DNA of 5,184 nt from Nitrospira defluvii (GCA_016199015.1 JACQHN010000022.1:1-5184); one strand, 5' to 3'. Positions 1-5,026 are shown, counted from the stretch's first letter. Program-made: numbers and translations. Notes: generated by a model from the sequence alone, not told the origin.

Positions 1-1057
1 CCGGAATCCAGTAGTCCGCCCGCGTCGCCGTCGGGTTGTACTCGGGCGTGATCACGACAACACGAGCGCCCCGCTCGATGCTCTCCAACTTCCAGTGCGC
101 CTCCGGCATCTTGTTCTCGACGAAGTTCTTGCCCCAGCTGGTGTTCAGCTTGGAGAAGCGCATGTCGGAAAGGTCGACATCGCAGTTCTGGGTCCCGTTC
201 CAGAACGGATGTGACGGGTCCTGGTCACCGTGCCAGGTATAGTTGGAATAGTACTTTCCGCCTTGTGCTTTGTCCGGATCGACTTTGCGAATCCAGGAGT
301 CCAGCAATGGCAGGCATCCGCCGTTGAAGCGGGTGTTCATCATCTTTCCGACGATTCCGAGCACCGGCATACCCGCACGATGCTTGAAGCAGCGCACGCC
401 CGCGCCCTTCATCATCTCGATCATTTCCGGCGCATAACCCTGCTCCCGGAGACGACGGGCACCAGCTTCACCGCTGTAGCGGGTCGCGATCAGCACGGCA
501 CCTTTGGCCACATAGGTGAAGGCCGTATCCCACGACACCCGGTTGAGGTCGTCGAGGAATCGGCTGTCGAATTTGTACTTGCGCTTCACATCCGGCGTGA
601 GTTCCGGAGAACCGTCATCCATCCACTGCTTCCAGCCCTTCCGCATCAATGGGCCCTTCAAGCGATAGGGACCATACACGCGACGGTGGAAGGTGAACCC
701 CTTCAAGCACATGCGCGGGTTGTGTGCGAACGTCCCGCGGTTGCCGTAGAGGTCTTCGTAGGTCTGGTGGTCGTAGTTTTGCTCGACGCGCATCACGACA
801 CCGTTCCGGACGAAGGCCCGGACGCGGCAACCGTGGGTGTCGTTCGGTGAGCAGCACCACGTAAAGGACGAGTCATACCGATACTGATCGTGATAGACGC
901 GCTCCCACGACCGGTCCGGGTACTCGCCCAGCGGGTTCCCAACCTCGATGACCGGCTGCAGCGCGGTCAACGCGAGGACTTTGTCCGCCACGGCCACGGC
1001 CGCGACGGTTCCCGCCGAGATTTTGAGAAACTGTCTCCGTGAAACGGAAACCTGCAT
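1..1057 (-). CDS. nxrA: Nitrite oxidoreductase alpha subunit NxrA, N-terminal part (gene runs off the left edge)
   Basis: Catalytic subunit of the molybdenum enzyme that oxidises nitrite to nitrate, the energy-yielding step of Nitrospira; in that genus the enzyme faces the periplasm. I translated 352 codons, open to the window edge; the family is about 1,150 residues, so roughly 30% is present. Residues 6-12 (SRRQFLK) are a twin-arginine export motif, followed by a short hydrophobic stretch (13-33). Residues 69-77 read C-x3-D-x3-C, with a later Cys at 117: the N-terminal [4Fe-4S] site of type II DMSO-reductase enzymes, with Asp73 where NarG has Cys. Asp253, in a GGCLPLLDSW context, aligns by eye with the Mo-coordinating Asp of NarG. 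The start is fixed by an AAGGAGG ribosome site 8 bases upstream and by the Tat motif. A sigma-54 regulator gene lies 483 bases upstream on the same strand. The alternative, a related type II reductase alpha subunit such as NarG, is less likely given the overall sequence. Confidence 0.9.
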   Translation of the reverse strand, partial: MQVSVSRRQFLKISAGTVAAVAVADKVLALTALQPVIEVGNPLGEYPDRSWERVYHDQYRYDSSFTWCCSPNDTHGCRVRAFVRNGVVMRVEQNYDHQTYEDLYGNRGTFAHNPRMCLKGFTFHRRVYGPYRLKGPLMRKGWKQWMDDGSPELTPDVKRKYKFDSRFLDDLNRVSWDTAFTYVAKGAVLIATRYSGEAGARRLREQGYAPEMIEMMKGAGVRCFKHRAGMPVLGIVGKMMNTRFNGGCLPLLDSWIRKVDPDKAQGGKYYSNYTWHGDQDPSHPFWNGTQNCDVDLSDMRFSKLNTSWGKNFVENKMPEAHWKLESIERGARVVVITPEYNPTATRADYWIP

Positions 1058-1065
1058 AATAGCTA

Positions 1066-1072
1066 CCTCCTT
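1066..1072 (-). promoter_or_regulatory. Strong ribosome-binding site of nxrA
   Basis: AAGGAGG on the minus strand, 8 bases before the ATG at 1057. It is a near-perfect Shine-Dalgarno sequence, as expected for a very highly expressed protein, and it sets the nxrA start. It lies 3 bases downstream of the leader hairpin at 1076-1100. Confidence 0.85.
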
Positions 1073-1075
1073 GTG

Positions 1076-1100
1076 AGGCACATGAGTCCCTCATGCACCT
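1076..1100 (-). promoter_or_regulatory. Leader hairpin immediately upstream of the nxrA ribosome site
   Basis: Read on the minus strand, AGGTGCATGAG and CTCATGTGCCT form an 11-bp stem (nine Watson-Crick pairs and two adjacent G-U pairs) around a GGA loop. The core CATGAG-TCC-CTCATG on the plus strand is a perfect inverted repeat. The stem ends 3 bases before the AAGGAGG site. An alternative weak helix pairs GCCTC (1079-1075) with GAGGT (1069-1065), which would mask the ribosome site. The two helices cannot coexist because both use GCCT. The structure is visible in the sequence; a role in mRNA stability or translation control is inferred. Confidence 0.5.
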
Positions 1101-1163
1101 GTTCGTACAACCTCACTGCACTTTCCGGATGCAATCTTGCTGATCCACCCCCTTCCCATGTGT

Positions 1164-1242
1164 CGAATTGGAAACATTCGTCCCTCTCAATTCGAAATTT
1201 GTGAGCGGGCATTCGCTCGCGGGGTAGGAGTATTACAATTCG
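1164..1242. repeat. Heptamer CGAATTG present three times upstream of nxrA
   Basis: CGAATTG occurs on the plus strand at 1164-1170, and its complement CAATTCG at 1188-1194 and 1236-1242. The first two form a perfect 7-bp inverted repeat with a 17-base spacer. The third overlaps the -12 part of the candidate sigma-54 promoter. Three copies in 79 bases suggest a protein-binding site or leader structure; the binding partner is unknown. Confidence 0.4.
1203..1218. repeat. Short GC-rich inverted repeat near the predicted nxrA transcription start
   Basis: GAGCG and CGCTC form a perfect 5-bp inverted repeat around GGCATT. It begins a few bases downstream of the transcription start predicted from the sigma-54 element (about 1223). 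It could be a 5'-end stem-loop of the nxrA mRNA or chance. Confidence 0.25.
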
Positions 1243-1249
1243 CATGCCG
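1234..1249 (-). promoter_or_regulatory. Candidate sigma-54 promoter for nxrA
   Basis: The minus strand reads CGGCATGCGAATTGTA. Compared with the sigma-54 consensus TGGCACG-N4-TTGCA it matches at GGCA, G and TTG-A and keeps the correct spacing between the GG and the following G. Mismatches are C for T at the first base, T for C at the sixth, and GT instead of the highly conserved GC at -12. It is the only minus-strand site in this spacer with near-correct GG-N10-G geometry. Transcription would start near 1223, giving a leader of about 165 bases. The sigma-54 regulator gene next door supports it; the -12 mismatch counts against it. Confidence 0.4.
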
Positions 1250-1345
1250 TAGGGGCTAATCAATGGATTAAAACTTGGCTCTGAATAATCTTATTAATAG
1301 TAATAAAAACAATATATTATGAATGCAACCAAAGTGATGAGAGGA

Positions 1346-1357
1346 GCGTTGGAACGC
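1346..1357. repeat. Palindrome GCGTT-GG-AACGC
   Basis: A perfect 5-bp inverted repeat with a 2-base centre, between the candidate enhancer dyad and the candidate nxrA promoter. Its form suits a dimeric DNA-binding protein. No family was recognised. Confidence 0.25.
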
Positions 1358-1372
1358 GATGGAAATGAAGGG

Positions 1373-1397
1373 GTCAGCAACTGCTGACTATGGTCAG
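1373..1397. promoter_or_regulatory. Candidate enhancer (upstream activator) dyads of nxrA
   Basis: GTCAGCA-AC-TGCTGAC (1373-1388) is a perfect 7-bp inverted repeat. It overlaps a second one, CTGAC-TATG-GTCAG (1384-1397), so three GTCAG half-sites alternate in direction within 25 bp. The centre lies about 140 bp from the candidate sigma-54 element and about 160 bp from the predicted start, a usual distance for enhancer-binding activators. The obvious candidate ligand is the regulator encoded just upstream. Caution: the half-site also occurs inside chaA and the regulator coding sequence, so on its own it is not specific. Confidence 0.4.
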
Positions 1398-1518
1398 GGA
1401 AAGTTGGCTCAACTATATGATAAATAAGAAGTAAACTGTGTCTGTAAAGGCAGACGTTCTGATAAGATTCAGTAAAGGTGAATAAAAACAATGCCTTACG
1501 ATGTACGGGCAGGGCGAA

Positions 1519-1538
1519 GTGTCATGCTTTGCTGACAC
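1519..1538 (-). terminator. Hairpin directly after the regulator stop codon (possible terminator or operator)
   Basis: GTGTCA and TGACAC form a perfect 6-bp inverted repeat with an 8-base loop, starting 2 bases after the TAG stop. No T-run follows immediately on the minus strand; the nearest T-rich stretch is about 30 bases on. It would therefore be a weak intrinsic terminator at best. The arms contain GTCA/TGAC, like the nearby candidate enhancer, so it could be a binding site instead. Confidence 0.3.
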
Positions 1539-1540
1539 CG

Positions 1541-2962
1541 CTATTTTTCTTCTTTGGAATACCGGCGCATGATTTCATGAAAGTACGAGCGCGGAAGTCC
1601 GGCATCTTGCGCAGCATGGGTGACATTGCCTCGATGAATGGTGAGTTTGGTTGAAATGTACCGCCGATTGAAGGCTTCCAACACCTGTTCTTTGGCCTTC
1701 GCATAGGGGAGGTGAAGATAGTCTTCGTCAGCGGACTCTCGCTGTCGTTCGTCGGGAACTGCCAGTAGACCCGCCACGTCAGCAATGCCGATGCGATCAC
1801 CCTTGGCCAACATCACGGCTCGTTCCATCACATTGCGCAGTTCCCGGACATTGCCAGGCCAGGGATAAGCCACCAGCTCGGTGACTGCTGACGGATGGAG
1901 ATCTTCCACACGTTTCGTAAATTCCTTGGCATAGCGGGCCATAAAGTGACGCGCGAGCACGGGAATGTCTTCCGTTCGTTCACGCAGCGCCGGCACGCGG
2001 ATCACCATGACATTGAGGCGAAAGAAGAGGTCCTTTCTGAACTCGTTCCGCTTGACCTTCTCCGCCAGGTCCTGGTTCGTGGCTGCGATAAAGCGTACGT
2101 TGACTTTTCGCTGCTGCGTACTCCCCACGGCGCGGACCTCGCCGGCTTCCAGCACGCGCAACAGTTTGGCCTGGAGACTGGCGGGCAGGTCACCGATTTC
2201 ATCGAGAAAGACGGTGCCGTGGCTTGCGGATTCGATCAAGCCGGTCTTATCGGCCACTGCGCCGGTGAACGCGCCGCGGACGTGGCCGAATAGTTCGCTC
2301 TCAACGGTGCCTTCCGAAAAGGTGGTGCAATCGACGACTTGAAACGGTCCATCACAATCAAGGCTCCGCTCGTGAATCGCCTTGGCGATTAACTCCTTGC
2401 CCGTGCCCGTTTCGCCGATAATCAGCGTCGTCGACGGCACCCGGGCGATGGCCTCGATCATAGCCATGACATTTCTGATAGGGGAGCTCACGCCCACCAG
2501 ATTCTTGAAGGGGATACGAGGGGCGGCGGGCTCATCTGGAGAGGCTTGCGAAAGGATTTCGGACATACGCATGGCCCGATGAATGCGAGCCGCCAGGTCC
2601 ATAGTGTCGTAGGGTTTGACGATGTAGTCGAACGCGCCGTGGCGCATCGCATCAATGACCGTGTCGATCGCATTGACCCAGCTGACGATGATGACGGGTA
2701 TGCGCCGGTTGAGGTCCTGAACCCTTCGCAGGAGCTCAATCCCGCTCATGCCCGGCAAGCGAACGTCGGCAATGATCAAATCGATCGGTTGTTGCTGTAA
2801 CCGTTCGAGCGCGCCCTCCGCAGTCGCATTGACGACCACGTCGACCTGTTCGTCCTCATGACGCGGCAACTCATGCTCGACGGTCCGCAAGAACATGTCC
2901 ACGTCCCCTGCATCGTCCTCGACAAGCAGAACGGTGAAGGCGTTGTGTTTGCTTCCCGACAT
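1541..2962 (-). CDS. Sigma-54-dependent response regulator (NtrC type: REC, AAA+, Fis HTH)
   Basis: A 473-residue cytoplasmic enhancer-binding activator that, when phosphorylated, would use ATP to open sigma-54 promoters. The receiver domain (about 9-133) has acidic D16/D17, phospho-acceptor D66 in DLIIADVRLPGMSG, S94 and K116 before Pro. The AAA+ domain (about 155-385) has Walker A GETGTGKE (183-190), the sigma-54 contact loop GAFTGA (230-235), Walker B GTVFLDEIGDLP (249-260) and the PWPGNVRELRN sensor-II motif (367-377). A Fis-type helix-turn-helix follows at about 440-468. Length and order are normal for the family. The start chosen is the ATG at 2962, with GAGGG 8 bases upstream; a GTG at 3025 would add 21 arginine-rich residues outside the domain. 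No partner histidine kinase is visible. It precedes nxrA on the same strand, so nxrA is its likeliest target (inference). Confidence 0.93.
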   Translation of the reverse strand: MSGSKHNAFTVLLVEDDAGDVDMFLRTVEHELPRHEDEQVDVVVNATAEGALERLQQQPIDLIIADVRLPGMSGIELLRRVQDLNRRIPVIIVSWVNAIDTVIDAMRHGAFDYIVKPYDTMDLAARIHRAMRMSEILSQASPDEPAAPRIPFKNLVGVSSPIRNVMAMIEAIARVPSTTLIIGETGTGKELIAKAIHERSLDCDGPFQVVDCTTFSEGTVESELFGHVRGAFTGAVADKTGLIESASHGTVFLDEIGDLPASLQAKLLRVLEAGEVRAVGSTQQRKVNVRFIAATNQDLAEKVKRNEFRKDLFFRLNVMVIRVPALRERTEDIPVLARHFMARYAKEFTKRVEDLHPSAVTELVAYPWPGNVRELRNVMERAVMLAKGDRIGIADVAGLLAVPDERQRESADEDYLHLPYAKAKEQVLEAFNRRYISTKLTIHRGNVTHAAQDAGLPRSYFHEIMRRYSKEEK

Positions 2963-2970
2963 CCTCGTTT

Positions 2971-2975
2971 CCCTC
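2971..2975 (-). promoter_or_regulatory. Ribosome-binding site deciding the regulator start
   Basis: GAGGG on the minus strand, 8 bases before the ATG at 2962. It favours this start over the in-frame GTG at 3025, which has no comparable site. Confidence 0.6.
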
Positions 2976-3067
2976 GACAATCCTTGAAATCCCCTTATGG
3001 CAGCGGCTCTCGCTCTTGACCGCACTCATGCGAGACCCATGGAGCCTTGTCTATCAGCATGAGGCGG

Positions 3068-3244
3068 TCACGCGTGATCCTGTCCCTCCCGCTTCTCCAT
3101 GTGGTCAGGCAGCGTGCTGCAATTTTGGCATGCCAGGTAGGCGTGAAACCAGTCGATATGTGCACATCGATTTCGTTCCGGTCTGATCGATGCTCTTGCG
3201 CCATAGGGATCGATCGGGTTCTCAGGACCGGAAGATGTAAGCAA
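3068..3244 (-). CDS. Possible small hypothetical protein (58 residues, TTG start)
   Basis: Unrecognised. On the minus strand a frame open from a TGA at about 3256 to the TGA at 3068 reads, from TTG at 3244, as a 58-residue protein with three cysteines (27, 39, 42) in the segment DWFHAYLACQNC and a charged, His-containing tail. The composition looks more protein-like than competing frames over the same bases. Against it: no ATG, no clear ribosome site, and no homologue I recognise. It lies just downstream of the sigma-54-like element at 3270-3285 and 105 bases before the regulator start, so it could be a leader gene of the regulator transcript. It could equally be a chance frame. Confidence 0.18.
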   Translation of the reverse strand: MLTSSGPENPIDPYGARASIRPERNRCAHIDWFHAYLACQNCSTLPDHMEKREGQDHA

Positions 3245-3269
3245 GCAGAGCCGTCATCTCACGCGATGG

Positions 3270-3285
3270 AGTAATGCGAGTGCCA
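3270..3285 (-). promoter_or_regulatory. Candidate sigma-54 promoter upstream of the regulator gene
   Basis: The minus strand reads TGGCACTCGCATTACT. It matches the -24 box TGGCAC perfectly and has the right spacing to a -12 box TTACT (consensus TTGCW, one mismatch, A for G). Transcription would start near 3259, leaving a leader of almost 300 bases before the regulator ATG at 2962. A dyad lies about 100 bp upstream. If real, it implies sigma-54 control, possibly autoregulation, of the regulator. The long leader and the altered GC at -12 are the weaknesses. Confidence 0.35.
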
Positions 3286-3353
3286 GTCCAAGGAGGGCGT
3301 GGACCACGCCAGATCCATCATCTTAGGAGGGGGTGGAATGTAAATCAACTCCG

Positions 3354-3368
3354 TGACCGAAATGGTCA
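3354..3368. promoter_or_regulatory. Candidate operator dyad TGACC-N5-GGTCA
   Basis: TGACC-GAAAT-GGTCA is a perfect 5-bp inverted repeat centred about 100 bp upstream of the start predicted from the sigma-54-like element at 3270-3285. Its layout resembles enhancer-binding protein sites, and it shares TGAC/GTCA half-sites with the dyads upstream of nxrA (1384-1397). A further GGTCATCG half-site lies 33 bp away. Recognition by the neighbouring regulator is inferred. Confidence 0.3.
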
Positions 3369-3474
3369 TCGGCTGTTTGTGAGGCGGAACGCAGCGGGTC
3401 ATCGAAGGTTTTGGAGAAAACGGAGTCTTGGCCAAGGCGGACGATGGTGTGGGAGACTCGGGCTTCCCGCTCAG

Positions 3475-4662
3475 TCACTTCTCGAAAATCAGCATGAGGT
3501 AGGCCAGAAACAAGAGGAGGTGGACGGCCCCGAGGAGGACGTTGGTGCGTCTGACGGCGAACGTCAGCATGCTGATGACGAAGGTCAGCATCAGCAGGAT
3601 CGTATCGACCGTGTCGAGGCCGAGAATGATCGTGGAGCCGGTGAAAAACCCGATGGCGAGGACGGCCGGAATCGTGAGGCTGATACTGGCGAGGACCGAT
3701 CCGAGAAGAATATTGACGGAGCGTTGTAATTGATTGGCCAGGGCGGCACGGACCGATCCCAGGGACTCAGGCGCCAACACGAGCACGGCCACCAGCACGC
3801 CGCCCAAGGCGGGTGGGGCATGCCACAGACGAAGCGTGTAATCGATCGGCATGGTCACGTGTTCCGAGAGGACGACGAGGGGGAGGAGGTAGGCAATGAG
3901 GAGCAGGGTGTGGAACCAGACGGAGGCGCGGGAAGAAGGCTCATGGAGCTGGAGGAGCGCGGCTTTGCGTTTTCCCTGGCTGCGGGGCGCCACAAAATAA
4001 TCGCGGTGGCGGAGATTCTGAATCGCGAGGAACACGCCGTACAGTCCCACGGACATCACGATCAGAAAGATGGATTGATGGGCAGAATAGGTGGGGCCTG
4101 GCGAGGAAATCGTGTAGCTCGGCATCACGAGCCCCAAGACCGCCAGCGGGACGATGACCGCAAGAAAGGCGTTGGCCCCTTGCAGATTGTAGGTCTGTTC
4201 GTGATACCGCAAGCCGCCGAGCAACAGCGAAAGCCCGACCATCCCGTTCAGGACGATCATCACGACCGCAAACATGGCATCCCGCGCCAGTGACGCGTTG
4301 CCCGAGCCGGTATACATGAAGGCGGCGATCATCATCACTTCGATGCCGGTGACGGACAACGTCAGGATAACGGTGCCCATCGGCTCGCCCAGCCGTGCAG
4401 CAAGATGTTCCGCATGGCGAAGCACGGCAAAGGCCGAAAGGATAATGACAAGCAGGAGCCATCCGAGCACGGCGCTCAATCGAACTGGATTCGAGAGATC
4501 GCTCAACCACTCATGGCCATAGATGAAGAACAGGCCGGCGGTTCCGACGGGGAGGAGCAGCAGCCATTCGCCAAGGGACCAGTCACGCCGATTCATGTTG
4601 TTCCGGTTCGGGAAACGCAGCAACGGCGCGCTCTGTTGATCGGATGTTTTGAGGGGCAACAT
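3475..4662 (-). CDS. chaA: ChaA-type calcium/sodium/potassium:proton antiporter
   Basis: An inner-membrane exchanger of the cation/Ca2+ antiporter superfamily, expected to export Na+, K+ or Ca2+ in exchange for protons in pH and salt balance. The 395-residue protein has about ten or eleven hydrophobic segments in two halves. The first alpha repeat is at 92-108 (GEPMGTVIL...IE, acidic E93 and E108). The second is at 297-330 (APES with E299, then a segment ending GSVLASISLT). The C-terminus RRTNVLLGAVHLLLFLAYLM closely resembles E. coli ChaA (366 residues). The E. coli protein has an acidic stretch in the central loop; here residues 226-246 are basic (R227, K231, R232, K233) and lack it. The start is uncertain: ATG at 4662 has only a distant AAAGG, and ATG at 4596 (residue 23) would also leave all membrane segments intact. 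It lies about 40 bases after sugE, so the two are probably co-transcribed. Confidence 0.88.
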   Translation of the reverse strand: MLPLKTSDQQSAPLLRFPNRNNMNRRDWSLGEWLLLLPVGTAGLFFIYGHEWLSDLSNPVRLSAVLGWLLLVIILSAFAVLRHAEHLAARLGEPMGTVILTLSVTGIEVMMIAAFMYTGSGNASLARDAMFAVVMIVLNGMVGLSLLLGGLRYHEQTYNLQGANAFLAVIVPLAVLGLVMPSYTISSPGPTYSAHQSIFLIVMSVGLYGVFLAIQNLRHRDYFVAPRSQGKRKAALLQLHEPSSRASVWFHTLLLIAYLLPLVVLSEHVTMPIDYTLRLWHAPPALGGVLVAVLVLAPESLGSVRAALANQLQRSVNILLGSVLASISLTIPAVLAIGFFTGSTIILGLDTVDTILLMLTFVISMLTFAVRRTNVLLGAVHLLLFLAYLMLIFEK

Positions 4663-4702
4663 GGTACGGCATGAACCTTTACGCTGGGGTTAATGCATAC
4701 GG

Positions 4703-5017
4703 TCACTCAGGAACTGCCTTTGAGTCCGATGATGCCGAGCACGATACAAGGGAGATGACTTTGATGGTCGAGGTGGACTCGGCGAAGAGGACCATGCTGG
4801 GCAGGGCTGTGCCGGCCACTCCGATGCCCGTCCAGACGGCATAGCCTGTTCCCACGGGAATGGTTTTCAGGGCTTGGGCGAGACAGCCAAAACTTGCCGC
4901 CATAGCGACCAGCGTACCCGCCGTGGGCCAGAACCGTGTAAACCCTTCTGTATACTTCAACCCGATCGCCCAACAGATTTCGAACAATCCGGCTACCAAC
5001 AAGAAGGTCCACGCCAT
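4703..5017 (-). CDS. sugE: SugE/Gdx guanidinium exporter (SMR family) with a frameshifted C-terminus
   Basis: A four-helix inner-membrane protein of the small multidrug resistance family. Gdx members export guanidinium in exchange for protons as antiparallel dimers. Visible features are the essential membrane glutamate E13, the Gdx-like GLKYTEGFTR (19-28), and PVGTGYAVWTGIG (54-66) with W62. Up to L90 the sequence follows the family. It then reads VSCSASSDSKAVPE, which is unrelated. The next frame encodes the usual ending CIVLGIIGLKGSS, with a stop at 4707-4709. The break is at about 4747-4750 and removes the second half of helix 4. Restoring one CTTG unit would give a family-like ending (SLACIVLGIIGLKGSS) and again 104 residues. 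The start is supported by AGAGGAG 9 bases upstream. It may be a real recent mutation or a sequencing error; function of the frameshifted form is doubtful. chaA follows. Confidence 0.85.
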   Translation of the reverse strand: MAWTFLLVAGLFEICWAIGLKYTEGFTRFWPTAGTLVAMAASFGCLAQALKTIPVGTGYAVWTGIGVAGTALPSMVLFAESTSTIKVISLVSCSASSDSKAVPE

Positions 5018-5026
5018 CGTTTCACA

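Larger units (their letters stand above)
1302..1492. repeat. 12-bp direct repeat AATAAAAACAAT (two copies, 179 bp apart)
   Basis: AATAAAAACAAT is at 1302-1313 and again at 1481-1492, each preceded by an AT-rich stretch starting with CTGA or CTG and containing ATAA. The spacing is about 17 helical turns. Both copies are in the AT-rich part of the nxrA upstream spacer, which stands out from the GC-rich coding DNA. They may be sites for a bending protein such as IHF or HU, or remnants of a duplication. Confidence 0.4.
1058..1540. other. 483-base non-coding spacer between the regulator gene and nxrA
   Basis: I see no credible gene here; the open frames are short, AT-rich and lack ribosome sites. 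The region from about 1261 to 1330 and 1411 to 1500 is clearly AT-rich. Besides the elements listed separately, it contains an inverted repeat GTCTG-N6-CAGAC (1440-1455), nested short dyads at 1127-1146 (GGAT/ATCC enclosing GCAA/TTGC) and two copies of TTGGCTC (1275-1281, 1404-1410). The length and density of symmetrical sequences suggest a control region, not merely a spacer. Confidence 0.7.
2963..3474. other. 512-base spacer between chaA and the regulator gene
   Basis: No confident gene. It contains a sigma-54-like element (3270-3285), an upstream dyad (3354-3368), the octamer GGTCATCG twice, 33 bp apart (3364-3371, 3397-3404), a perfect GGCGTG-GAC-CACGCC inverted repeat (3296-3310), and a possible small ORF (3068-3244). 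A plus-strand AGGAGG (3325-3330) is followed at 3338 by ATG and immediately by TAA. No convincing T-tailed terminator for chaA was found. Confidence 0.6.

Noticed and set aside
230..850. 206-residue plus-strand open frame opposite nxrA
   Set aside because: It is the antisense shadow of the nxrA coding frame; the minus-strand translation gives a recognisable NxrA with Tat and Fe-S motifs.
1127..1146. Sigma-54-like TTGC with upstream TGG in the nxrA leader
   Set aside because: The GG and GC are 12 rather than 10 bases apart, which sigma-54 does not tolerate.
1294..1491. 65-residue minus-strand frame in the nxrA upstream spacer
   Set aside because: AT-rich, no ribosome site, hydrophobic only because of T-rich codons; the bases are better explained as control DNA.
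2963..3025. GTG start at 3025 for the sigma-54 regulator
   Set aside because: It would add 21 arginine/alanine-rich residues outside the receiver domain; the ATG at 2962 has GAGGG at good spacing.
2995..3204. 69-residue minus-strand frame starting with ATG at 3204
   Set aside because: No ribosome site, no recognisable motif and no protein-like pattern; another frame over the same bases (3068-3244) looks slightly more plausible.
3563..3590. GTCAGCA repeats and a TCAGCATGCTGA palindrome inside chaA
   Set aside because: They fall in conserved codons of the last membrane segments, so coding constraint explains them; they also show that the GTCAGCA half-site alone is not specific.
3730..4293. 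187-residue plus-strand open frame opposite chaA
   Set aside because: Gly/Gln/His-rich sequence typical of a frame complementary to a membrane protein gene; the ChaA frame explains these bases.
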